Assembly (NCBI GenBank): GCA_029975555.1 | Contig: JARKOY010000074.1 | Coordinates: forward strand, 62,001 to 126,000 | DNA: 64,000 bases | Source of the DNA: Spirochaetia bacterium | GTDB taxonomy: Bacteria; Spirochaetota; Spirochaetia; Treponematales; Rectinemataceae | Direction of reading: 5' to 3' | Part shown: positions 20,070-29,129 of the stretch, in pieces | Position numbering within the stretch: the first letter of the stretch is position 1 | How the letters are laid out: each line of letters begins with the position of its first letter | Translations under genes and position numbers: made by a program | Notes under the pieces: generated by a model | Database searches by the model: none | What the model was told of the DNA's origin: nothing | The model's input: only the letters and a program-made list of their open reading frames with translations

Positions 20070-20145
20070 GTGCGTTTTTACACCACACGCGTGGCCCACA
20101 AGCTCTTGACCAACACCTCAAAAATCGTTATGGTACACACATCAT

Positions 20146-20216
20146 TCCCCGGTTGTGTAATGGTAGCACGGCAGACTCTGGATCTGCTTGTGGGGGTTCG
20201 AATCCTCCCTGGGGAA
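20146..20216 (+). tRNA. tRNA-Gln (anticodon CTG)
   Basis: Cloverleaf: acceptor TCCCCGG/CTGGGGA, anticodon stem GCAGA-CTCTGGA-TCTGC, T arm GGGGGTTCGAATCCTCC; no encoded CCA. Confidence 0.92.
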
Positions 20217-20306
20217 TTTCATTTTTGTTTGGGCGTTTGAGCCAGATGCTCAGACGACAGAGGCTCAAAAAGCCTCCATTGTGTAAGACCGAGTGTTTAC
20301 GACCGA

Positions 20307-20378
20307 GGCCCCTTCGTCTATCGGTTAGGACAAAAGATTCTCAATCTTTAAAGAGGGGTTCGATTCCCCTAGGGGCTA
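20307..20378 (+). tRNA. tRNA-Glu (anticodon CTC)
   Basis: Acceptor GGCCCCT/AGGGGCT, anticodon stem AAAGA-TTCTCAA-TCTTT, T arm AGGGGTTCGATTCCCCT. Confidence 0.92.
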
Positions 20379-20385
20379 ACATTAA

Positions 20386-20420
20386 AAATAAGTCCTTGTT
20401 TTACAAGGACTTATTTTTAT
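20386..20420 (+). terminator. Rho-independent terminator after tRNA-Glu
   Basis: AAATAAGTCCTTG-TTTTA-CAAGGACTTATTT 13-bp stem with trailing T-rich tract. Confidence 0.85.
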
Positions 20421-20482
20421 TCACCAAAATATTCGTCGCTCTCGCCAGAAAGTTGTGACACCCTCACACCGAGGGGCGGACT

Positions 20483-20794
20483 TCAGCCTCCAAAGCTTTT
20501 CGCATGACCGGCCTTGAGATCAGCATCTTCTTGTGCGCGGCCCATGTTTACAGACAATCGCCTTAGTATTTCAAGCGCTTCTTCAGCCTTTTGTTCGGGG
20601 ACAAATATGTGATCATGGTAATCTCCTGCGACCACGTTGGCGCTTATGCCGTGGTTGGCGAGTTCCGTGGCGACCGAAGCGGTGTCCGAGCCTTCAGTAT
20701 ATCCTCGCACGTGGCAGCATGCAAACTGGGGAGAGTCTTCGGGCGGGGCCGGCCATTTGGCTTCTATTCTCTCGACATTCGCATTACAATCAAC
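20483..20794 (-). CDS. ACT-domain protein, C-terminal-like portion (possibly N-terminally truncated)
   Basis: HGISANVVAGDYHDHIFVPEQKAEEALEILRRL resembles the C-terminal half of ACT_7/DUF2241-like proteins; start uncertain (GTG at 20794 suggested). Confidence 0.5.
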   Translation of the reverse strand, partial: VDCNANVERIEAKWPAPPEDSPQFACCHVRGYTEGSDTASVATELANHGISANVVAGDYHDHIFVPEQKAEEALEILRRLSVNMGRAQEDADLKAGHAKSFGG

Positions 20795-20831
20795 CCAGAG
20801 AAGAAATATCACCACTTGGCAGGGGGTCTGT

Positions 20832-22943
20832 ATGGCAGACAAGGGGCACGTATGGCGCTTCAGACGTATCGGCGGTACGGATCAGGTCGTACTGAAGACA
20901 GGAGAAGACATCGCCGCGCTTTCAGCGCTGGATCCAAAGCTGTGGGTCGCCCTCGCGATGCCTGTGGCGCAGCATCGCTGCACGGAGACGCTCTCCCTGC
21001 TCGACGAGGACCACGACGGCAAAGTCCGCGTGCCGGAGGTGCTGCATGCGGTGGACAGGTTGCAAAAGGCATTCAACAGCCTCGACATTCTATTTGACGA
21101 GAACAGCACAATTTCCCCAAGCCTGCTCAAAGACGAGAACCTCCGGGAAGCCTGCGTTAATGCTGCCCAAATTGCCGGAGCAAACGCCGAAGAAGTCGAC
21201 ATCTCTGTGGTAGAGAGGGCAATTTCGCGCTTCAACGAGCGAGCATTCAACGGGGATGGAGTCGTCCTCCCTGCATCGGCACAGGATCCGCATATCGCCA
21301 GCACCATCGAAACGCTCATCGGCTCAGGCTATCAGGCACCTGACAGTTCAGGGAAAAACGGCGTGGACAATTCGGCGCTCGAGGCCTTCGTCCACGATGC
21401 CGCCCTCGTTCTCGAATGGCACGCATCGGGCGAGGCGATGCGAAGTGCCCTGCTGGACCTTCCTTTCGATGCGACACTTCCGGCATTTCGTGCAGTGTCC
21501 GAGGTGATAGACGATTACTTCAGACGATGTGCGCTGCTCAACCTTGCAGGAACGGCCGAGGCGCTCAACAATCTCGAGACGCAGCTCGCGGCAGCCCTTG
21601 CCACCCCGCTCGGGAACAGCGCAGAAACCCTGCAGTCCTTGCCGCTGGCACTGCCTCGGGCCGATGGTCTTCTACCTCTCGACGCGCCGTACAACCCCCT
21701 GTACGCGACAGAAGTCAGATCTGTGTTCGATGCAGTGAAGCTGCCATATAGGGTGGAAAAACAACTCGACAAAGCAACGTGGGAACGAATTTCTTCCGAC
21801 TTCAGGTCCTATTCGTCGTGGCTCGGGCGCAAGCCCACAGTCGGCGCCCAGTCCATCGAACCAGAGATGCTCGATGACATCCTCCACGATGGCTCTCTGG
21901 AGGCAATCCGCACACTCATAGCCCAAGACCTCGCGGAGGCGTCCCAGGCGAAGATGCTCCATGAGCTGCGGAACATTCTGCTGTTAAAGAGAGATTTTTT
22001 AAGGATACTGCGCAATTTTGTCTCCATGGACGAATTCTACAGCAGCCACGAAGGCATGTTTCAGAGCGGCAGACTCTTCATCGACGGACGGGAGCTCGAG
22101 CTCTGCATGGATGTCCACAATCCTGCCGCGCACCTCTCCATGGCGGGGCTCTCCGGGATGTACCTCCTCTACTGCGACATACGCCGAACCACCGGAGAAA
22201 ATGGTTCGATCGTGGCCGCGCTCACCGCAGGGGATGCAGACAGACTCTACGTTGGGCGAAATGGAATCTATGTCGACAATGATGGCCTCGATTGGAACGC
22301 CACCATCACAAAAGTGGTCATTCAACCCATCAGTATCCGCGAGGCGTTTTTCAGCCCTTACAAATGGCTCGCGCGGACGATCGAAGAGTTCTCGGCCAAA
22401 CGGGCCAGCGCGGCCGAAGCCGCGCGACAAGGCCAGCTCAAGGACCTCGCCCAGAAGGCAGTCGAGCAGCCTTCAAAGGCTCCCCAGGCATTGGAACAGA
22501 TCGTGCCCAAGAAGATCGATGTCGGCACAGTGGCGGCGATCGGCGTTGCCTTGGGGAGCATCGGCGCGATGATCACGAGCATCCTCGGACTTTTTCTCGG
22601 CATGGGGGTGTGGATGCCCATCGGCATTGCCGCCGTCTTTCTGCTCATCTCCGGCCCTTCGATGATCCTTGCCGCGATCAAACTCAGGAAGAGAGATCTG
22701 AGCCCGATACTGAACGCCGAAGGGTGGGCCATCAACGGCCGCCTGAAATTGAATCTTATCTTCGGCGCAACGCTGAGCCATCGTGCGAATCTTCCCCCCA
22801 ATTCGATCCGGACATTAAACGATCCCTACGCGCCGAAGAAAAAACCGTGGCCCCTCTACGCCACAGTCATCCTACTCGGAGTGGTGGCCGCTGCATGGCT
22901 GTTGGGGTGGCTCGATCATGTCATTGTCCTGTTCAGAAGATAG
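20832..22943 (+). CDS. Uncharacterised EF-hand-containing protein with C-terminal transmembrane helices
   Basis: Canonical EF-hand loop DEDHDGKVRVPE; hydrophobic segments near residues 580-630 and at the C-terminus; ATG at 20832 preferred over the ORF start at 20637. Confidence 0.75.
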   Translation: MADKGHVWRFRRIGGTDQVVLKTGEDIAALSALDPKLWVALAMPVAQHRCTETLSLLDEDHDGKVRVPEVLHAVDRLQKAFNSLDILFDENSTISPSLLKDENLREACVNAAQIAGANAEEVDISVVERAISRFNERAFNGDGVVLPASAQDPHIASTIETLIGSGYQAPDSSGKNGVDNSALEAFVHDAALVLEWHASGEAMRSALLDLPFDATLPAFRAVSEVIDDYFRRCALLNLAGTAEALNNLETQLAAALATPLGNSAETLQSLPLALPRADGLLPLDAPYNPLYATEVRSVFDAVKLPYRVEKQLDKATWERISSDFRSYSSWLGRKPTVGAQSIEPEMLDDILHDGSLEAIRTLIAQDLAEASQAKMLHELRNILLLKRDFLRILRNFVSMDEFYSSHEGMFQSGRLFIDGRELELCMDVHNPAAHLSMAGLSGMYLLYCDIRRTTGENGSIVAALTAGDADRLYVGRNGIYVDNDGLDWNATITKVVIQPISIREAFFSPYKWLARTIEEFSAKRASAAEAARQGQLKDLAQKAVEQPSKAPQALEQIVPKKIDVGTVAAIGVALGSIGAMITSILGLFLGMGVWMPIGIAAVFLLISGPSMILAAIKLRKRDLSPILNAEGWAINGRLKLNLIFGATLSHRANLPPNSIRTLNDPYAPKKKPWPLYATVILLGVVAAAWLLGWLDHVIVLFRR

Positions 22944-22997
22944 CGTCCATACACGGTTGACGACACGCTTGACGGCTGGGCGTTCAGTCCTATATCC

Positions 22998-23180
22998 TAA
23001 GATTGCTCCAGGGAACCGAGGAATGCGGTGCAAATCCGCAGCGGTCCCGCCACTGTAACCGGGGATGGCCCAGCACGCAAAGGTCCAAAGTCCTTTGCAG
23101 CCATTGCGGCGCATGCCGTGAGAAGGCGCTGTGCGCACAGAGGATCCGGAAGCCAGGATACCGCTCTGGGGCAAGCCCAC
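22998..23180 (+). promoter_or_regulatory. Cobalamin riboswitch
   Basis: GGTGCAAATCCGCAGCGGTCCCGCCACTGTAACCGGGG (B12 box and core) and GGAAGCCAGGATACC; upstream of a BtuB-like receptor. Confidence 0.95.
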
Positions 23181-23369
23181 TATGATGTCCGGGCGAAACT
23201 TCGAGGATTGAGGAACTCCGGATGCGCAGCAACCTTGGCACGCATGCTCCTCTCGCGCGCGTGAGGCAGCGGCCCCTCCACTGCGAGGCAACACACCCGT
23301 TCCATATCCACGGCCACAGGGTACGACTCCTCCCTCGAATTCGCCTCGACCTCGAGGAGGAAACTCGGT

Positions 23370-25328
23370 ATGGACAGCGTGCGCCCACTCGGGGCCTTCG
23401 CGGCCCTCTGCCTCGTTAGTCTTGTTTATTTCCCGGTATTTTCCCAGACGGTCGAACTGCCCTCCGTCGTCGTGGAAGGCTTGCTGCCCATGAGCGACCT
23501 CGCGCCATCTGCGGGCACGACAAGCATCGACCATGCAGCGATCGAAGCGATGGCTGTGCGGGACCTCCCGACGCTCCTCTCATCGGTCGCGGGCGTGATA
23601 ATCTCTCCTACCGGAGCACAGGGCGCCCAGACGACGATCTCCCTGAGGGGTTCCACGTCGAACCAGGTCCTCGTCCTCGTCGACGGCGTGCGCATCACGG
23701 ACCCCGCGACGGGTCAGACCGACCTGTCGCGCATCGACATACCGCTCGACCAGATCGAGCGCATCGAAGTGCAGCGCGGGGCTCTGTCCGCCCAATACGG
23801 TGCGGACGCGGTCGGCGGGGTCATCCACATTCATACAAAAAAGAAGACGGCGACCCCGTCGGTCGACATATCGGTCCTGAACAGGGCTTTCTTGCCCTCT
23901 TCAGTGACAGTCGGCAGCGGCTTTTCCGCCACGACGGTCCCTTTCGTGGCCTCGGCCCTCGTCGACGGGCAAACGCTCGACATCTCCGCACGCAAGAACA
24001 ATCTTGCCGCATGGGCAAAGGCGGAGCGCGCCGCGAACGGCTACCCGTACTACGATTCGAACGGGATACGTCGCTCACGGACGAATGCTGACTTACTCTC
24101 GGCCTCAGGTGGCCTTCAGGCTTCCTCCTCTCTTCCGATCGGGGAACTGTCTGCGTCTGCAAGAATGAACTACCGTTCCATGGGGGTCCCCGGAACGCTG
24201 ACAGTACCCACCCCCAGCGCCCACCAGAACGACTGGAACGGCAGTGTATCCGTGCATTTCAGCACGGATTCCTTGTTCGCGGGGGCGCTCGCCATGGACC
24301 TGAGCCCCTACGCACAGTTCGGCGGCATTCAGTATCGCGAATCGGAAAGTTCGGGAACCGACCAGCACTACTCCTACAGAGCTGGCGCGGACGCCTCGCT
24401 TTCCTGGCTTCCTCCCTGGAACGGCGAACTGAAAGGCGGCGCATCGTTCCGCTATGACCGGCTCGACTCGAGCGTGGTTAAGACGAGCAGCGGCAGTTCG
24501 CCGCAGCGCTTTTCGGAAGGGCTCTTTCTCGAGCCCCGCGTGAGGTTCGGGAAGTGGGCGCTCGTCCCCGCACTCCGCTACGACGCGACCAGCGATTTCC
24601 CCTCGGGAATTTCTGCAAGTCTCGGCGTCCTCTATGACGTGGCGAAGGATACCGTATTCCGAAGTTCAATATCGAGCGCCTACAGGGCGCCATCCTTCGA
24701 CGACCTCTACTGGCCAGCATCAGGCGGGGTGGAGGGCAATCCCAATCTCAAACCGGAGAGCGCCTATTCGGCCGACGTCTCGGTGGCCCGCAACGACGGA
24801 CAAAGATCGTGGTCCTTAGGCGCATTCGCCCGCTATGTGCAGGACGTCATCCTGTGGCAGCCAGATTCCTCGGGTATCTGGACACCATCGAACTACGGCA
24901 ATGCGCTGTACCCTGGAATCGAGCTTGAAGGCTCCACTCCCGTCGGAGACTGGCAGCTCTGCGGCAACTACACCTTCCTCTACAGCTTTGTGCTCTCCGG
25001 GAACCTCACGCTCGCGGACGACAAGCGGGTCCCCTATGTGCCCGTCCACGCCGCGTCCCTCAGCGCGAGTAGATCGGTGAAGAATTTCAAGAGCGCCTTC
25101 ATGTTCACCTATAAGAGCCTCAGATACACGACCACGAGCAATGTTGCCTATCTCCCGTCGAACCTGATCGCCAATGTGAGGCTGCAATGGAAACTCGGCC
25201 CCCGGACGGACCTCGAGCTTCTCTTCCAGAACTGTTTCGACGAGCAGTACGAAGTCGTGCTGGGCTATCCCATGCCCGGTTTCTCGGTGTCGGCAAAATG
25301 CACCGTCCACCTTCAGGGGAAGGAATAG
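23370..25328 (+). CDS. TonB-dependent outer membrane receptor, BtuB-like (cobalamin)
   Basis: Plug domain TTISLRGSTSNQVLVLVDGVRI, IERIEVQRGALSAQYGADAVGGVIHIHTKK, beta-barrel C-terminus; directly downstream of the riboswitch. Confidence 0.92.
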   Translation: MDSVRPLGAFAALCLVSLVYFPVFSQTVELPSVVVEGLLPMSDLAPSAGTTSIDHAAIEAMAVRDLPTLLSSVAGVIISPTGAQGAQTTISLRGSTSNQVLVLVDGVRITDPATGQTDLSRIDIPLDQIERIEVQRGALSAQYGADAVGGVIHIHTKKKTATPSVDISVLNRAFLPSSVTVGSGFSATTVPFVASALVDGQTLDISARKNNLAAWAKAERAANGYPYYDSNGIRRSRTNADLLSASGGLQASSSLPIGELSASARMNYRSMGVPGTLTVPTPSAHQNDWNGSVSVHFSTDSLFAGALAMDLSPYAQFGGIQYRESESSGTDQHYSYRAGADASLSWLPPWNGELKGGASFRYDRLDSSVVKTSSGSSPQRFSEGLFLEPRVRFGKWALVPALRYDATSDFPSGISASLGVLYDVAKDTVFRSSISSAYRAPSFDDLYWPASGGVEGNPNLKPESAYSADVSVARNDGQRSWSLGAFARYVQDVILWQPDSSGIWTPSNYGNALYPGIELEGSTPVGDWQLCGNYTFLYSFVLSGNLTLADDKRVPYVPVHAASLSASRSVKNFKSAFMFTYKSLRYTTTSNVAYLPSNLIANVRLQWKLGPRTDLELLFQNCFDEQYEVVLGYPMPGFSVSAKCTVHLQGKE

Positions 25329-25373
25329 GGTGCGCAGCACCTACTGAAACCAATATCACGTTTAGGAGGTTGT

Positions 25374-26501
25374 ATGAAAAAGCTCTTGTCCAACTATGGA
25401 TGGCGCACGACCTGCGCCCTCGGAATCGTGCTTCTCCTCGCCACGCTGGCCGGGTGCGATCTGTTCACCAAGCCATCCGGATCTACTGGGTCCACGGCGC
25501 ACGTCTACGCGGTGGCATCCGGGAGCGGCAATGTGTACGAGATCGATGCGGACAATGCCACCGCGGCGTCGACGGCGCTCGTGAGCACCGGTCAGAACTC
25601 GACCGGCGAGATGGTCATACACGGCACAAAGGCCTTCGTCGCCGTGGGAAGCTACAACAACACGGCCCCTGGTCTCTACTGGTTCGACCTTTCGAGCTCG
25701 ACGCCTACGGCGAGCCTAATCGGGAACAAGACAAGCGCGCAGTACCTCTGCGTCGTGTCGGACACAAGGGGGTATGTGACCTCGGCAGACTATTCCGGCG
25801 CCTACGCCAACGCCGTGTACAGCTTCGACCCGAGCAACCCCTCGGCGGGGCTTGGCAGCGAGGTCACGGGCTTCGCCTCTGGCTTCTATCCTCAGGACAT
25901 CGCCTATGTGTCCGACGGCAGCGGGACCGGCCGCGTGTTCGTGACGGACAACGCCAACGGCAAGGTGTACCGACTCGATGCAGCAGCAGGCACTGCGGTC
26001 GACCTCACCTTCACGACGAGCGCGGGCGGCACGACGGGGCTTCTGCCCGGCGAATATGACTGGGACAACAACGGCAGCGACGATGCGGGTGTCTTCGTCG
26101 CCAATACCGGAGGCTACGACGCGAACTGGAACCCCCTTCCCGGTTCGATCGACTTCATTCCTTTGAACGCTGCCTCTGGTTCCGACATCGTCACCGTTCA
26201 GTCCAACCTCTCGGTGGGGAGGCTCGCCGCCTTCGACGCTGATCACCTCGTGGGGACGAATTACGGCGGGACGTGGATCATCGATTTGACAAAATCGTCG
26301 GGCGACGCTGGGCGGGTCACCGAGATCAAGAACAGTAGTGGCCTGTCCTTTGGTTCCATCGACGTGGACACCTACGGCGGATACGCCTATGTGCCGGACG
26401 GCTCGAACACGGTGTACAAGATCAGCTCCAGCGGCGCGGTCACGGCAATCGCCGTGGGTCTGAGCACCGAGAAGATCAGCAATGTGGCGGTGAGGGAATA
26501 G
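25374..26501 (+). CDS. Lipoprotein, probable beta-propeller (YncE/NHL-like)
   Basis: Lipobox LATLAGC; recurring blade-like motifs (HVYAVASGSGNVYEID, RVFVTDNANGKVYRLD, YAYVPDGSNTVYKIS). Confidence 0.75.
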   Translation: MKKLLSNYGWRTTCALGIVLLLATLAGCDLFTKPSGSTGSTAHVYAVASGSGNVYEIDADNATAASTALVSTGQNSTGEMVIHGTKAFVAVGSYNNTAPGLYWFDLSSSTPTASLIGNKTSAQYLCVVSDTRGYVTSADYSGAYANAVYSFDPSNPSAGLGSEVTGFASGFYPQDIAYVSDGSGTGRVFVTDNANGKVYRLDAAAGTAVDLTFTTSAGGTTGLLPGEYDWDNNGSDDAGVFVANTGGYDANWNPLPGSIDFIPLNAASGSDIVTVQSNLSVGRLAAFDADHLVGTNYGGTWIIDLTKSSGDAGRVTEIKNSSGLSFGSIDVDTYGGYAYVPDGSNTVYKISSSGAVTAIAVGLSTEKISNVAVRE

Positions 26502-26513
26502 CCCCACAAACGC

Positions 26514-28256
26514 TCACTTCGGAATACGATACTCGACGGGGATCACCAGCGACAGCGCAGAGGCCAGCCTGACATCCAGAGGGAAAATGCTCTGCACGAG
26601 TCTCAGGGCAGCCTCGTCGAGGATCGAGCTCCCGGAAGGACTTTGGATTTGTGCTCTGACGAGGCTGCCGTTGGGCGCCACAACGAGCAAAAGCTTCACA
26701 ACCCCTTCGGTTTTGCGCCTGAGTGCGGCCGGGGGATATTCCTTCCGCGCCGACAATGCGGCGATGATCTGCCGCGAAAGCGTCTCTGGAGTGTCAAACT
26801 GCGGTGCTTGGGCCACAGCCAAGGTCTGTACATCGCGCGCGCCTGAGGGGGCAGCGGGGGCCGCTTCCCCCTCCCTGTCCGGAGGGGCGCGAGGCGGTGT
26901 CTGATCCGCCACACTGGGCTGGGGTGTCAAAGCTCCTGGCTTGGGGAAAGCGTGGTTTTCTTCAGGCTGAGAGGGCGAAGGCACTTCCGCGATGCGACCG
27001 AGGCCATCCGACGGCTGCTTCTGATCCGGCACCACCGAAGCATCTTCTGCATGGCGCGCTATTTCATCCTCTCCTCTATGCTGCACTGCCACATCTTCTG
27101 CACGGGCCTCTGGGCCAGCAGCTTTGACGGCATCGCCCCCCTGCGCCACCTGTTTTGCAGCACTGTCTTCCGCCCGAGGCTGCGAAATGCCTTGAGCGGC
27201 GGCCGCATTGATATATCTCATTTCTTTGTATGAACGTAGCTTCTCTGCCTTGAGCTCTGCGGCCTGGGAAGAGGGAGATGTCCACCCTTCTTCCGCTTGC
27301 GCCGACGCCGCATGCCCAGCGTCTGGCGCCGCCACTGCATCGGATTTTGCAGGAGCCGTGGCACCAGCCTCACCCGCATGCGCCGTAGAAGTTCCGGGCG
27401 CAGTGCGCATCTTCGCGAAGAGTTCCTTCGAGGGAGCGAAGTACTGCCGAGGCGCCTTGGTGGACACAGGGCCCGAGGCGCGCCCGGCCGAAGGCGCGTC
27501 GATTTCAGGGCGCCTTGCCGCCAGAACGCCTGCACTCGGCGGGTCCGCTGGATCGCCTGCCGCCGGGCCACCCGAATCCGCCGGTGCTGCGGTCTTTGCG
27601 GCTGCGGTTTTTACAGAGGGCTCGGGGACCAACGTCGCTGCAGCCGCCGTGCCGGGCAGCGCTCTCTCCTCCTCTTTCGCCGCTTCTGCCTGAGGGGCCA
27701 CAGGGTAAGGCATGAGGGGCTCTGGATCGGAAGCTTGTTCTTGCAGCGCACCCGGAGGCATGCCCTCTGGGCCGCGCCGCCCCTGCCCCACATCGAGCGC
27801 GTGCTCGTCTTCTACGGAAAAGTCTGGCAGAAGAGAAATTGGTCCCTGGGCCGGTGCCGCCGCTGCCGAGGCTGTCGCCCCTCTCGGCAGCACGTATTCC
27901 TCAGCCTGGGCCCACACTGCGGGGCTCTCTTCTTTACCTTCTCCGGCTGGTTGCGCCTCGAGGATAGACAGCCCATCCCCTCCAATCGCAGGCACCTCTG
28001 GTGACTGCACGGGAGGAATAACCGGTACCGGAGAAGTGGTTACCTCCCACTGGGCCGGACGATGCACCTCTGCCTTCGCCCCACGCGCCACGTCGCTCGG
28101 CGCCTGCCCAACCAGACTTATCCTGAGCGACGGCGGGGGAACATTCCGGCCTTGGGCAAAATGCAGCGGGAGAAAAATGACGGCCCCATGGAACAAAAGA
28201 GAACAGAGAATCCCCACAAGCCAGTATCGCCGCTCAAGTCTCTTTTCCAGACTCAC
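26514..28256 (-). CDS. TonB family energy-transducing protein with long Ala/Pro/Glu-rich spacer
   Basis: N-terminal TM anchor, very long low-complexity region, C-terminal TonB domain (ALSARKEYPPAALRRKTEGVVKLLLVVAPNGSL); GTG start at 28256 overlaps the upstream stop. Confidence 0.85.
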   Translation of the reverse strand: MSLEKRLERRYWLVGILCSLLFHGAVIFLPLHFAQGRNVPPPSLRISLVGQAPSDVARGAKAEVHRPAQWEVTTSPVPVIPPVQSPEVPAIGGDGLSILEAQPAGEGKEESPAVWAQAEEYVLPRGATASAAAAPAQGPISLLPDFSVEDEHALDVGQGRRGPEGMPPGALQEQASDPEPLMPYPVAPQAEAAKEEERALPGTAAAATLVPEPSVKTAAAKTAAPADSGGPAAGDPADPPSAGVLAARRPEIDAPSAGRASGPVSTKAPRQYFAPSKELFAKMRTAPGTSTAHAGEAGATAPAKSDAVAAPDAGHAASAQAEEGWTSPSSQAAELKAEKLRSYKEMRYINAAAAQGISQPRAEDSAAKQVAQGGDAVKAAGPEARAEDVAVQHRGEDEIARHAEDASVVPDQKQPSDGLGRIAEVPSPSQPEENHAFPKPGALTPQPSVADQTPPRAPPDREGEAAPAAPSGARDVQTLAVAQAPQFDTPETLSRQIIAALSARKEYPPAALRRKTEGVVKLLLVVAPNGSLVRAQIQSPSGSSILDEAALRLVQSIFPLDVRLASALSLVIPVEYRIPK

Positions 28257-28984
28257 ACGTTGCTCCGGTGCAGATGTCTTCTGATGACGGCTTCGACCTG
28301 GTTCCGAAACACGAGGAGCAGGACCATAAGAATCGCCGTCAGAACCGCCAAGGCGATCACGAGTCCGAATCGCTCCCGGTAGACTGCACTCCCCGCGAGC
28401 GTCGTTCCGACGATGCCCGGCATGCGCGCGATCATCGACGCGACCAGAAAGAGCAAAAATGGGCGTGAGCCGGCCCCCGCGAAATAACACAACAGGTCTT
28501 TCGGAATGCCAGGAATCACAAATAAAAGGATGAGCCCGGCAAAGCTCCGCGCGTCCGCCGCATATTTCTGCAGCTTCTCATACTGCTCACGCCTTAAGAT
28601 CGTCATCAGAAAGCGGGGTCCCAAAAGCCTCCCCAGAAAGAAATTGAGCGCAGAACCAAGCGCGATGCCTAAGGTGGAGAGCAGCAATCCTCCCCAGAAT
28701 CCAAAAACAAATCCTCCGGAGACCTGCACCACTTCGCCGGGGACGACGAAGACCACTACCTGAAGCACGTGCAAAAGGATGAACATAAGCCATCCCGAGG
28801 CGCCGAAAGAGCGCACCCAGTTCCGCATCATCTCTCTCTGCGACAGCAGGGGAGTCAACCAATCCTTCAACAAAAGGCCCGCCACCACGAGCGCCACGAG
28901 GAACGCAGGAAAGGCGAGACTTCCCAGCGTGAGCGGTTCCCTTGTGCTGTCCTTCTTCTTCTCTTCCATGATCGGCATTACCAT
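28253..28984 (-). CDS. TVP38/TMEM64 (VTT domain) membrane protein
   Basis: VVFVVPGEVVQVSGGFVFGFWGGLLLSTLGIALGSALNFFLGRLLG. Confidence 0.88.
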   Translation of the reverse strand: MVMPIMEEKKKDSTREPLTLGSLAFPAFLVALVVAGLLLKDWLTPLLSQREMMRNWVRSFGASGWLMFILLHVLQVVVFVVPGEVVQVSGGFVFGFWGGLLLSTLGIALGSALNFFLGRLLGPRFLMTILRREQYEKLQKYAADARSFAGLILLFVIPGIPKDLLCYFAGAGSRPFLLFLVASMIARMPGIVGTTLAGSAVYRERFGLVIALAVLTAILMVLLLVFRNQVEAVIRRHLHRSNV

Positions 28985-29129
28985 ACCTCGCCCTGCGCAC
29001 CCTCTACAAGCCCGCCCGGACGACGCATAGATACAACTCTTTGTAAAACAAGATAATCCTCACCATCACCGCCCTCTTCAGTGCAGAGCTTTTGACTCTT
29101 CCTGGATTTTCTGTTATAATAAAATATCT

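Noticed and set aside
20637-20831. N-terminal 65-aa extension of the EF-hand ORF
   Set aside because: Overlaps the ACT-domain gene on the other strand; ATG at 20832 is a more plausible start.
27208-28284. Plus-strand ORFs opposite the TonB spacer
   Set aside because: Mirror of Ala/Pro-rich coding sequence; no independent evidence.
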